Positions 7,291-14,580 of a stretch of 31,893 nucleotides of DNA are shown one piece after another (position 1 is the stretch's first letter; every line of letters starts with the position of its first letter). The stretch is from Actinomycetes bacterium (lineage in GTDB: Bacteria; Actinomycetota; Coriobacteriia; Coriobacteriales; Eggerthellaceae): assembly GCA_023460315.1 (NCBI GenBank), contig JAEWQO010000015.1, positions 1-31,893 on the forward strand, given 5' to 3'. A program made the position numbers and the translations under genes. The notes beneath the pieces were generated by a model. The model saw nothing but the letters and a program-made list of their open reading frames with translations, searched no databases and was not told the DNA's origin.

Positions 7291-8991
7291 ATGCGTGAAG
7301 AAAAGCAATGTCGGAAATCGGGCGTAACGCGGAGAAAGTTCTTGGGGGTGGGTGCCGCCGCCTGCGCAGGGCTGGGATTGACAGCCTTGGCCGGATGCAG
7401 CCCTCGATCGAGCGCCGACGAAACGCAGGAGGCGGGCACGGCGACTTCGACATCGTCGGCAGCGGCCGACTGGTTGGGAAACGCTCCTGAGATAGCCGAA
7501 AGCGACATCAAGGAAACGAGAGAAACCGACGTTGTCTGTGCTGGTGCAGGCATAGCTGGCTTGATCACCGCTGCTGTGGTGGGTGAGCTTGGCGGCGAGG
7601 CCGTCGTTCTGGAGAAGCTCACGGTTCCCAGTTCGTTCAGGACAGACATTGCAGGAATCGACACGCGCCTGCAACGTGCGCAAGGAGTTCAGGTTGACAA
7701 AGCCGGGGTGGTCAACGACATCCAGCGATATATGACTGGACAAAGCAACGGAAAGCTTCTCAAGATATGGGCAGATGAAAGCGCTGACGCAGTCAACTGG
7801 ATTCTCGATTTATTTGATGCCAACAATATTCCTTATTACCTTGAGTCCGATCCCGGCTCTCCGGACATGATCTACAAAGAATGGCCGGTCACCCATGGAT
7901 TCAACGACGCGACGGCGGCGATGGACGCCTTGGTTGCGCGGGTGGAAAGCGTGGGGGGCCAGATTCTCTATGAAACTCCCTTGGTGAAGCTGGAGCGGGA
8001 GGAGGGAGGACGGGTCACGGGAGTGATCGCGCAGGATTCCTCAGACGGTTCCTACGTGCGTGTCAAGGCGAGGAAGGCCGTGGTCCTGACGACCGGCGGC
8101 TTTGCCAACAATGACGACATGCTGCGGGCTTTGGTTCCTGACATCTATGCCCAATGCGTTATGAAGGAAATGACGCCGAGTCAGGATGGCGATGGCATCA
8201 AGGCCGCCCTGTGGGCGGGAGCGGCCATGGATGAAGATGGATTCGGTCAAGCGTTTGAGCGTGGCTGCGTGCCTTTTGGGGAGGAATTCGAGGGACCGAG
8301 CAGCGAGGCGCAGATTTGGTGGCCGGGAAGCCAGCCGTTCTTGCGCACGACGTTGAAGGGGGAGCGTTTTTCAAACGAGTCGACTCCCTACGACTTTTCC
8401 CTTCGAGCCATCCGCATGCTCCACGACAACACATGGGCGGAGGTGTTCGACGCCAATTGGCAGAGCCAGATAGCTCAGTTTAAGACGGTCGGATGCTCGC
8501 GCATCGTCGATCCGGGAACCATGCCTGGTTGGGCACCCACCATGCCCATGGAGGCGATTGCTGGGATGCTTGAGCAGTATGTTGAGAATGGCTACATTCA
8601 GAAAGCCGACACGTTGGAGGAACTCGCTGACAAGATGGGGGCGGATCCTGAGACCTTGGTCGCAACGGTGAAAAGATATAACGATTTGTGCACAAAGGGC
8701 GTCGATGAGGATTTCTATAAAGAGAGTTCCCGTTTGGCTCCGCTGGACACCCTGCCATTTTATGCTGCCCGCATCGGTGGCATGCTGCTGTCCACGGGAA
8801 GCGGATTGACGGTCAACGAGGACATTCAAGTTGTAGACGTCGAGGGAGAGCCAATCGATGGCCTCTATGCGGTTGGAAACGATTGTGGGAGCACCTATGC
8901 GCGCACCTATCCCTCGCGCGTGGCCGGTTTGACCATGGGGCGCAACGTCACGTTTGCCCACCATGTGGCCCACCATCTCATGGACGACTGA
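7291..8991 (+). CDS. Tat lipoprotein FAD-dependent reductase, fumarate reductase-like flavoprotein (second copy)
   Basis: This 566-residue protein is a distant relative of the one at 3465. The twin-arginine motif TRRKFLG (residues 13-19) precedes a lipobox LAGC with Cys36, indicating Tat export and lipid anchoring. The FAD motif GAGIAG is at 85-90, and KGERFSNE carries the probable catalytic Arg359. The C-terminus ends with GLYAVGNDCG and an Arg/Gly-rich FAD stretch (SRVAGLTMGR). No heme or FMN-binding domain is present. The RBS AAGGGGAAGGGG lies just before the ATG. It is controlled by the divergent LysR gene. It likely uses quinol- or cytochrome-derived electrons to reduce an external organic acceptor; the substrate cannot be deduced. 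Confidence 0.85.
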   Translation: MREEKQCRKSGVTRRKFLGVGAAACAGLGLTALAGCSPRSSADETQEAGTATSTSSAAADWLGNAPEIAESDIKETRETDVVCAGAGIAGLITAAVVGELGGEAVVLEKLTVPSSFRTDIAGIDTRLQRAQGVQVDKAGVVNDIQRYMTGQSNGKLLKIWADESADAVNWILDLFDANNIPYYLESDPGSPDMIYKEWPVTHGFNDATAAMDALVARVESVGGQILYETPLVKLEREEGGRVTGVIAQDSSDGSYVRVKARKAVVLTTGGFANNDDMLRALVPDIYAQCVMKEMTPSQDGDGIKAALWAGAAMDEDGFGQAFERGCVPFGEEFEGPSSEAQIWWPGSQPFLRTTLKGERFSNESTPYDFSLRAIRMLHDNTWAEVFDANWQSQIAQFKTVGCSRIVDPGTMPGWAPTMPMEAIAGMLEQYVENGYIQKADTLEELADKMGADPETLVATVKRYNDLCTKGVDEDFYKESSRLAPLDTLPFYAARIGGMLLSTGSGLTVNEDIQVVDVEGEPIDGLYAVGNDCGSTYARTYPSRVAGLTMGRNVTFAHHVAHHLMDD

Positions 8992-8993
8992 GA

Positions 8994-9035
8994 GGGAAAG
9001 ACTGCGCGAGGGGTTTCCCGCTTCCGTTTTTTCTT
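8994..9035 (+). terminator. Weak terminator candidate after the second flavoprotein
   Basis: GGGAAA (8994-8999) can pair with TTTCCC (9014-9019), and a run of six T follows at 9027-9032. The stem is short and the T run is offset by seven bases, so the call is tentative. Confidence 0.35.
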
Positions 9036-9404
9036 GTAGAGGAAGACGTGTCTCTTGCGGGTGATTCTGGCGCAGCCGGTTGCCTGCGACGCCCCTTTGG
9101 GGGCGGAAGGCGGGGTGGACGGGGGGCGATGCTCCTTGTCCACCCTTAAAGGCGCGCCTCGTGACGCTGCTCTGGCTGAATTCGGCAGGCGCACGACGCC
9201 GAGCAGCATATTTCTCGGAAGATGCTGGCAGCTATCAGGAGTGCGGGCATGCTGGCTTTCGTCGTATCGAACGGGTGTCCCACATGCCTTGTTTTTATTA
9301 ATGATATAAAGTATCATTAACAGATCAGGTGAAAACTGAAATAAGGGAGCGACATTCAAGAGAAGCCGCCGTGTGACGTTTTCGGCGGTGGGGGAGGCTC
9401 TGCC
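9036..9404. other. Gene-free 370-bp gap with several hairpins
   Basis: No convincing gene is present. I see an 8-bp hairpin (GGGTGGAC 9113-9120 with GTCCACCC 9138-9145), a small hairpin around 9090-9104 (GCCCC/GGGGC), and a GGCATG (9246-9251) / CATGCC (9283-9288) pair followed by a T-rich stretch at 9289-9299. The last could terminate an upstream transcript. I could not match the region to a known riboswitch class. Confidence 0.4.
9298..9320. promoter_or_regulatory. Operator candidate overlapping a -10 box: 9-bp inverted repeat
   Basis: TTAATGATA (9298-9306) and TATCATTAA (9312-9320) form a perfect inverted repeat with a 5-bp spacer. The spacer region contains TATAAA (9305-9310), a plausible -10. 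A dimeric repressor bound here would block transcription of the flavin reductase-rubredoxin gene. The regulator is unknown. Confidence 0.5.
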
Positions 9405-10109
9405 ATGATCGACAAAAGCGCATTTCGCAGCTTGAGCTATGGGCTGTACATCATCTCGTCCGAAGCGGCAGGCAAGAGGGCTGGCTGCGTGGTGAACACC
9501 TTTCAGCAGGTCACCTCACGCCCTTTGCAGGCAAGCGTCGTCATGAACAAGGAAAACGCCACGACGGGCGTGGTGCGGAAGGCGGGCTGGTTCACCGCTG
9601 CGCCGCTCTCGCGGGAGGCGACGATGGAGATCATCGGCACCTTTGGCTTTCATTGCAGCGATGACTACGACAAGTTTGCGACGTGCGCGGTTGACCTCGA
9701 TGGGCGGGGTTTGCCCTACGTTGCCGAGCAGGTGTGCGCCCGTTTCAGCGTGCGGGTTGATCATGAGGTCGACCTGGGCACGCATGTCCTGTTTGCCGGT
9801 GAAGTCGTGGAGGCGGAAAGGCTTTGCGACGACGAGCCTATGACCTATGCCTATTACCATGAGGTCAAGGGCGGCAAAACGCCGCCAAAGGCATCGAGCT
9901 ACCTGCCTGCCGATCCCGCGAACGAGAAGGGCCCGGCAAGGGAGGAGTCGGGCGGCGGGAAGGGGAAGGCTGACTGCGCTTCCTCGCCCACGTATGCTTG
10001 GCGCTGCCCGGTATGCGGCCATATCGAGTATGTCGACCGGCTTCCCGATGATTTCGTATGCCCTGTCTGCGGTGTTGGCGGCGCGCTGTTCGAACGGGTC
10101 GAACGGTAG
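9405..10109 (+). CDS. Flavin reductase-like protein with C-terminal rubredoxin-like domain (high-molecular-weight rubredoxin type)
   Basis: The 234-residue protein begins with an FMN-binding flavin-reductase fold (about 1-160; YGLYIISSEAAGKRAGCVVN and TFQQVTSRPLQASV are typical). A Gly/Glu/Lys linker and an iron-binding tail follow. Cysteines at 201, 204, 219 and 222 form CPVCG-x13-CPVCG. The short gap between the pairs is like the rubrerythrin/short-rubredoxin form rather than classic rubredoxin. Such fusions pass NAD(P)H electrons to flavodiiron or rubrerythrin partners that detoxify O2, peroxide or NO; no partner is adjacent here. The start is supported by a GGGGGAGG site eight to ten bases upstream. 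The palindrome at 9298 probably controls it. Confidence 0.85.
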   Translation: MIDKSAFRSLSYGLYIISSEAAGKRAGCVVNTFQQVTSRPLQASVVMNKENATTGVVRKAGWFTAAPLSREATMEIIGTFGFHCSDDYDKFATCAVDLDGRGLPYVAEQVCARFSVRVDHEVDLGTHVLFAGEVVEAERLCDDEPMTYAYYHEVKGGKTPPKASSYLPADPANEKGPAREESGGGKGKADCASSPTYAWRCPVCGHIEYVDRLPDDFVCPVCGVGGALFERVER

Positions 10110-10146
10110 CCGCTCGCATTGCCGGTGCACGGACGACGCCGTCCTT

Positions 10147-10224
10147 GGCACATCCTTCCAGCCGCTCGGGGATGTGCCGCAAAGGCGTGTGCCGCTGCTG
10201 CCTTTCATGAGCTTTGCGGCACAT
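10147..10224. terminator. Overlapping hairpins between convergent genes
   Basis: GGCACATCC (10147-10155) pairs with GGATGTGCC (10170-10178). The right arm also begins a second 13-bp inverted repeat, ATGTGCCGCAAAG (10172-10184) with CTTTGCGGCACAT (10212-10224). The two stems share 10172-10178 and so are mutually exclusive. The position between convergent stops fits a bidirectional terminator. Confidence 0.5.
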
Positions 10225-10257
10225 CAGAAGCGCCAATGCGCTGCCTGACGGGGCGTG

Positions 10258-11151
10258 CTATTTGTCCCAGGCGATGAAGGCCCAGGTTATTTTTCGGGGG
10301 TCGCGCAGGCGCAGGCTTTTCTCAGGTGCTCCGTCGCGGTCGGGTTTTCCTGCGTCGGGATTCTCAACCAGGTTGTCCTTCAGCCAGACGCGCAGGCGTC
10401 CGAGTGCAGCCTTGAGCTCTCCGTCTGCGGCAAGGGTGCCAACGGCGCTTGTCACCATGCGCTCGAGCTCGTCATACGCTTCTTCGATTGAGGCGTACGT
10501 GCTGGCGCGCGCACTCCTGATGTAGGCGATCTCCGGCTTGATTCCCTCGTTTGCCAGGATGTTGAAGGCGTAGAGATAGTCCCGTCCGAGCGCGCTCTGC
10601 AATCCTATGGCCGACAGGATGCGCTCGTCGCTGCGGGGAGATGAGCCCGTGGGAAGCGTGACGCACACGCGTCGACGCGCCACTTCGTTCAGGCGCATGA
10701 GGGAATCCTTCAAATCGGCGGTGGCTATGGAGCGCGACGCGATGCACACATCGGCCGTTCCCGGCCGCACGCCGTGTGCCGCCCAATCGTCTTCCCAGCT
10801 CATTTGCACCGTGGTGACGCCGGTGACGTCGTTTCGCACAAGGGCGTCTTCCAGGCGATCCAACATGCCTGAGGAGAAATCGGCCGCGGTCACCCGATGG
10901 CCCTCTTTGCCCAGCGGCACCGACAAGGCTCCCGTTCCGCAACCCATGTCGAACACGGTTTCTCCCGGATTGATGGCGGCGAGCTCGAGGAATCTTTCGA
11001 CATAGGGGTTCGGTGTGTCCTTCGTGAGAAAGGTTGCGGCGCGCCTGTCCCAATAGGCGGAATTGTCGGCCCGCCGGCGGGCCTTTTGCAGCTGTTTCCA
11101 CTCTTCGTTCCAGTCACGGGTGGTGAGCAGAGGTGTGAAGTTTTCAGCCAT
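10258..11151 (-). CDS. Class I SAM-dependent methyltransferase
   Basis: The 297-residue protein has motif I VFDMGCGTGALSVPLG at 66-81, motif II/III-like VTAADFSSGMLDRLE, and the later ADVCIASRSI and RVCVTLPTG strands of a Rossmann methyltransferase. It is about 100 residues longer than the minimal fold, the extra being a C-terminal segment (about 190-297) that may define the substrate. The substrate is not recognisable. AAGAAAGG lies just upstream of the ATG. It is divergent from thyX with about 110 bp between the two start codons, so the two may share a regulatory gap. Confidence 0.85.
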   Translation of the reverse strand: MAENFTPLLTTRDWNEEWKQLQKARRRADNSAYWDRRAATFLTKDTPNPYVERFLELAAINPGETVFDMGCGTGALSVPLGKEGHRVTAADFSSGMLDRLEDALVRNDVTGVTTVQMSWEDDWAAHGVRPGTADVCIASRSIATADLKDSLMRLNEVARRRVCVTLPTGSSPRSDERILSAIGLQSALGRDYLYAFNILANEGIKPEIAYIRSARASTYASIEEAYDELERMVTSAVGTLAADGELKAALGRLRVWLKDNLVENPDAGKPDRDGAPEKSLRLRDPRKITWAFIAWDK

Positions 11152-11263
11152 GGCCGACCTTTCTTGTGAGGGTGCGGTTCGTTTCGGGTACCATAGTAGC
11201 GAAAGAACGCGTTCTTGTGCACGCGAAACCCTTATTCATCCCGTCTCGAGGAGTATGCGCCCC

Positions 11264-11944
11264 ATGCACGTCGAACTGCTGTATCACACGCCCGATCCCG
11301 AACGTGCCATCGCCACCGCAGCCCGTCTGTGCTACGCGCCCGTCGGGGCTTCGGAGCTTATGGAAACCATGCCGGACGAACGCGTGCAAAGCGTGCTCTC
11401 GACCATCTTGGGCAGCGGTCACTTTTCCACGTTGGAGCATGCCAGCTACACGTTCGCGGTCGATGGCGTGTCGCGCGCACTCACGCATCAGCTGGTGCGC
11501 CACCGCATTGCCAGCTTCAATCAGCAAAGCCAGCGTTATGTGAAGTTTGCCGAGGGGCTTGCCACCATCAAGCCTGAGAGCGTCTCGTCGTCCCCTGATG
11601 CCAGCGCCGTGTTCGATGAGGCGGTCGAGGCCGCCATCGGCGCGTATGAGAAGCTGCTCGCGGCAGGCGTTCCCGCAGAGGACGCGCGTTACCTCCTGCC
11701 GAATGCCGCTGAGACCAAAATAGTCATCACCATGAACGTTCGGGAGCTACTGCATTTCTTCTCGCTCCGCTGCTGCAATCGCGCCCAGTGGGAAATTCGC
11801 GACATGGCCCATCGCATGCTCGAATTGGCAAGGCCGACTGCGCCCTCTGTGTTTTTTGATGCCGGGGCGCCCTGCGTGAGAGGCGCGTGTCCCGAAGGCA
11901 AGATGACGTGTGGGAATCCGTATCCGCGGATGACGAGGGACTAG
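11264..11944 (+). CDS. thyX: Flavin-dependent thymidylate synthase
   Basis: ThyX makes dTMP from dUMP using FAD, NADPH and methylene-tetrahydrofolate without producing dihydrofolate. The 226-residue product has the signature RHR-x7-S (Arg79-His80-Arg81, Ser89; RHRIASFNQQSQRY), the N-terminal GSGHFSTLEHA stretch, and NVRELLHFFSLRCCNRAQWEIR. The start is ATG 11264, ten bases after GAGGAG; ATG 11255 in the same frame is too close to that site. The DUF1385 gene begins two bases after the stop, so the two are co-transcribed. No thyA is seen nearby. Confidence 0.95.
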   Translation: MHVELLYHTPDPERAIATAARLCYAPVGASELMETMPDERVQSVLSTILGSGHFSTLEHASYTFAVDGVSRALTHQLVRHRIASFNQQSQRYVKFAEGLATIKPESVSSSPDASAVFDEAVEAAIGAYEKLLAAGVPAEDARYLLPNAAETKIVITMNVRELLHFFSLRCCNRAQWEIRDMAHRMLELARPTAPSVFFDAGAPCVRGACPEGKMTCGNPYPRMTRD

Positions 11945-11945
11945 C

Positions 11946-13403
11946 ATGGACGATCGGACGCAAAACGGGCACACGTGCCGTTCTCGAACATATGTTTCAC
12001 GTGAAACAGGTGAGGAGCCCGTGGGAAACGGGGGCGAGGCGGTTTCCGGAAACGCTGGCGGCTTGGGAGAGGCGTCAAGCCCCAAGGGAGCTGGAGCTGC
12101 CGAGAACGTCGGTTGGGCTGGAGGAAATGCGAAGGCCGCACAAGGCGAGAAAAGCGATCTGTCGCGCGCGTTTGCCGAGGATGGCGCCCTCAAGACGCAC
12201 GTGGGCGGCCAGGCGCTCATCGAAGGCATCATGATGCGCGGCAGGTACAATTGGGCGGTTGCCGTTCGTGAGCCTGACGGCGGCATCTACGTGGAGGAGC
12301 ACGACCTCTCGTCAGGGCGCGAGAAAAATGGATGGATGTACTGGCCGCTGGTCCGCGGCTGCCGCGCGATGGTCGAATCCCTCATGCTCGGGTATCAGGC
12401 GCTTCAAATTGCTGCGCTGCACGCGTTTGCCGACGATGTTCCCGAAGAGGACGAGCCCGCTGAGGTCGATGCCGTGTCCCAAACTTCTGCCGAAGGGTCC
12501 AGCTTCGCGTGCGATGCAGGCGTTGCGGCACCTTCTTCGGTTGAGGAGCAAGCCCGCACCGGTAAAAACGCTGAAGTCCGGCAGATTGCCGCGGATGATG
12601 CTGGGGCCCGGCAAGCTGCTGCGGACGATGCGGGGGCCCGGCAGGTTCCTGCGAAGGTGGACGAGCTGACCGATGACGGCGCGTCGTTCGGAAAGCGCGA
12701 GATGGCCCTTTCCATGGCGCTCGGTCTGGTGCTTGGCGTGGTGCTGTTCATCGTCGCCCCCGCGTTTGTCACGAACCTCATCGTGGGGGAGTACGACACG
12801 AACACGGTGCTGTGGAACGTCGTGGACGGTTTGCTGCGCGTGGGCGTGTTCGTGTTCTACCTCTGGCTCATCGGCCGCATGTCCGACATCAAGCGCATGT
12901 TTGGCTATCACGGGGCGGAGCATAAAACCATCCATTGTTACGAGCACGGTCTGCCCCTCACGCCGGAGAATGCGCGCAGCTTTCCGCGCTTGCACGTGCG
13001 TTGCGGCACGGCCTTTCTCATTATGGTCATGCTCATTGCCATCTTCGTTTACACCGTGACGCCCATCAACGGACTCATCGCGGCGTGGGGAGTTCCTGAT
13101 GGCGCTCCCAAGTTGGCGCTGGTCATCGTGGTTCGCATCCTTCTCATGCCCGTGATCGCGGGGCTGTCCTATGAGATAACCGTGAAGTGGGCAGGCAGCC
13201 ATCCCAACAATCCGTTGGTGAAGGTGGTCCTGTGGCCCGGCATGCAGATGCAGTATCTGACGACCAACGAACCGGATGATGACCAGATCGAATGCGCCAT
13301 TGCTGCCATGCGGCGGGTGCTGGAGCGGGAGCGGGCGGAAGCCGCCGAAAAGGCGGACAGTGGCAAGGGGGTCGCCGAAAAGGCGGCCCCCGAGGCTGCT
13401 TAG
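11946..13403 (+). CDS. DUF1385 integral membrane protein with long variable N-terminus
   Basis: The core matches the DUF1385 family: VGGQALIEGIMMRG (residues 86-99), FGYHGAEHKTIHCYE in the middle, and four hydrophobic segments in the second half. The biochemical function of the family is not established. The 485-residue length exceeds the usual 300 or so because of an N-terminal tail of about 85 Gly/Glu-rich residues and an acidic insert (about 155-240) containing two copies of DDAGARQ. The start at 11946 is well placed after GAGGGA. Codons 16-21 (YVSRET) encode a perfect parS site, so part of the tail may exist to carry that DNA site. It is co-transcribed with thyX. Confidence 0.85.
   Translation: MDDRTQNGHTCRSRTYVSRETGEEPVGNGGEAVSGNAGGLGEASSPKGAGAAENVGWAGGNAKAAQGEKSDLSRAFAEDGALKTHVGGQALIEGIMMRGRYNWAVAVREPDGGIYVEEHDLSSGREKNGWMYWPLVRGCRAMVESLMLGYQALQIAALHAFADDVPEEDEPAEVDAVSQTSAEGSSFACDAGVAAPSSVEEQARTGKNAEVRQIAADDAGARQAAADDAGARQVPAKVDELTDDGASFGKREMALSMALGLVLGVVLFIVAPAFVTNLIVGEYDTNTVLWNVVDGLLRVGVFVFYLWLIGRMSDIKRMFGYHGAEHKTIHCYEHGLPLTPENARSFPRLHVRCGTAFLIMVMLIAIFVYTVTPINGLIAAWGVPDGAPKLALVIVVRILLMPVIAGLSYEITVKWAGSHPNNPLVKVVLWPGMQMQYLTTNEPDDDQIECAIAAMRRVLERERAEAAEKADSGKGVAEKAAPEAA
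11993..12008. other. parS site (ParB/Spo0J binding), inside a coding sequence
   Basis: TGTTTCACGTGAAACA is a perfect 16-bp palindrome identical to the bacterial parS consensus. It lies in the non-conserved N-terminal part of the DUF1385 gene and is read as VSRET. ParB nucleates here and loads SMC for origin segregation. Such sites cluster near oriC in most bacteria. I found no second copy in the window. Confidence 0.85.
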
Positions 13404-13745
13404 CACCGTTTGGCGATCTCCCTCACGTGCCGTTCCTGGCTTTCCGAGTGGTGGCGCACGGTCGGATGCAGGTTAGGGCTAACCTGCATAGAAATGGCGG
13501 CGGTGTGTGATCGAGGACGCAGGGCGTAAAAGCCGATCCCTCATTTTCCCGTCCCTCGAATTCAGATTCGAAGATTGCTCATGGACGGCATGCGCTTTTG
13601 CCCTCTCGTCCACGGCTTTGCCCGAAATGTCGTGCGGGCGCTCCGCGGTTCCTCTTGCGCCTCCCGCGTGCCACGTGGGCATATGTCTGGGCATTCGTCA
13701 CGTTTTTGTTACCCGGTGATCCTTGGGCATGCTCTTTTTGCGTGG
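13404..13745. other. Gene-free gap between DUF1385 and the ABC operon
   Basis: About 340 bp with no convincing reading frame; short frames here are Cys/Ser/Arg-rich and lack ribosome binding sites. The notable element is the palindrome at 13466-13489. The rest shows no recognisable RNA. Confidence 0.45.
13466..13489. promoter_or_regulatory. 24-bp palindrome resembling a DtxR/IdeR box
   Basis: Perfect 11-bp arms (13466-13476 and 13479-13489) flank GG. The centre, AGGTTAG-GG-CTAACCT, matches the DtxR/IdeR iron-box core except for one extra central base. The two-base centre would make a strained RNA hairpin, so a protein-binding DNA site or a terminator of the DUF1385 operon are both possible. 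It is about 350 bp from the next gene start. Confidence 0.4.
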
Positions 13746-13776
13746 TAGACTTTAAAGTTGCAACTCACCATATATT
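13746..13776 (+). promoter_or_regulatory. Promoter of the amino acid ABC operon
   Basis: TATATT (13771-13776) is a good -10. TAGACT (13746-13751) is a 4/6 -35 at 19 bp. The predicted start of transcription is near 13783, at the foot of the leader hairpin. Confidence 0.45.
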
Positions 13777-13781
13777 CAAAT

Positions 13782-13813
13782 AAGGCCTCATCGAGATCGT
13801 CGATGATGGCCTT
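13782..13813 (+). promoter_or_regulatory. Leader hairpin at the predicted 5' end of the ABC operon mRNA
   Basis: AAGGCCTCATCGA (13782-13794) pairs with 13800-13813, giving 13 pairs with one bulged T, followed by TTA. If transcription starts near 13783 the hairpin would sit at the very 5' end of the message, as an RNA-stabilising cap. Alternatively it is a short attenuator. Confidence 0.4.
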
Positions 13814-13840
13814 TTAGGCGGAAAAACGGAGGGCTCCAGC

Positions 13841-14572
13841 GTGGAAAGCGCAATCTCGGTTCGGGATGTCAGGAAGAACTTCGGTTCGGTCGAAGCACTG
13901 AAGGGCGTGTCGGTCGAAGTGGCCGAAGGCGAGAAAGTCGTGATCATTGGTCCGTCGGGTTCGGGCAAGAGCGTCCTTATCCGTTGCATCAACGGACTTG
14001 AGGTGCCGGATTCCGGCACGGTTGTCGTTGAAGGCATGGATCTGAGTGACCGCAAGGTGAACTCACGCGCGTTGGCGCGTGATGTGGCCATGGTGTTCCA
14101 GAGCTACAACCTCTATCCCCATAAGACCGTTCTTGAGAACGTGACGCTTGCTCCCATAAAGGTGCTCAAGGTTCCGCGAGACCAAGCCGAGGAGACCGGG
14201 CGGAAGTATCTGGAGCGCGTCGGCCTCCTGGACAAGATGAGCAAATATCCCGATCAGCTTTCCGGCGGCCAGCAGCAGCGTGTCGCCATTGCCCGCGCGC
14301 TCAACATGCATCCCAAGATCATGCTGCTCGACGAGCCGACGAGCGCGCTGGATCCCGAGATGGTGCAAGAGGTCCTCGACGTGATCAAGTCGCTTGCCGA
14401 GACCAACATGACCATCGTCATGGTCACGCATGAGATGGGCCTTGCGCGCGAGGCGGCCGACAAGGTTGTGTTCATGGAAAGCGGGCGCGTGGTCGAACAG
14501 GGCACCCCCCATCATATTTTTGACGAAACGGACAGCGAGCGAATCAAGAGCTTCCTGTCCAAGATCCTGTAG
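13841..14572 (+). CDS. Polar amino acid ABC transporter ATP-binding protein
   Basis: The 243-residue ATPase has Walker A GPSGSGKS (37-44), Q-loop FQSYNLYPHKTV, signature LSGGQQQR (140-147), Walker B IMLLDEP (160-166) and the switch His in VTHEMG. The length and the LYPHKTVLENV stretch fit the GlnQ/HisP family that drives uptake of polar amino acids. It starts at GTG 13841 after GGAGGG. It is the first gene of a four-gene operon with the receptor 8 bp downstream and two permeases. The exact amino acid cannot be inferred. Confidence 0.93.
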   Translation: MESAISVRDVRKNFGSVEALKGVSVEVAEGEKVVIIGPSGSGKSVLIRCINGLEVPDSGTVVVEGMDLSDRKVNSRALARDVAMVFQSYNLYPHKTVLENVTLAPIKVLKVPRDQAEETGRKYLERVGLLDKMSKYPDQLSGGQQQRVAIARALNMHPKIMLLDEPTSALDPEMVQEVLDVIKSLAETNMTIVMVTHEMGLAREAADKVVFMESGRVVEQGTPHHIFDETDSERIKSFLSKIL

Positions 14573-14580
14573 GCGATCGC

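Noticed and set aside
13507..13719. Possible 70-residue protein after DUF1385
   Set aside because: No ribosome binding site, unusual Cys/Ser-rich composition and no support from the opposite frame. Treated as noncoding.
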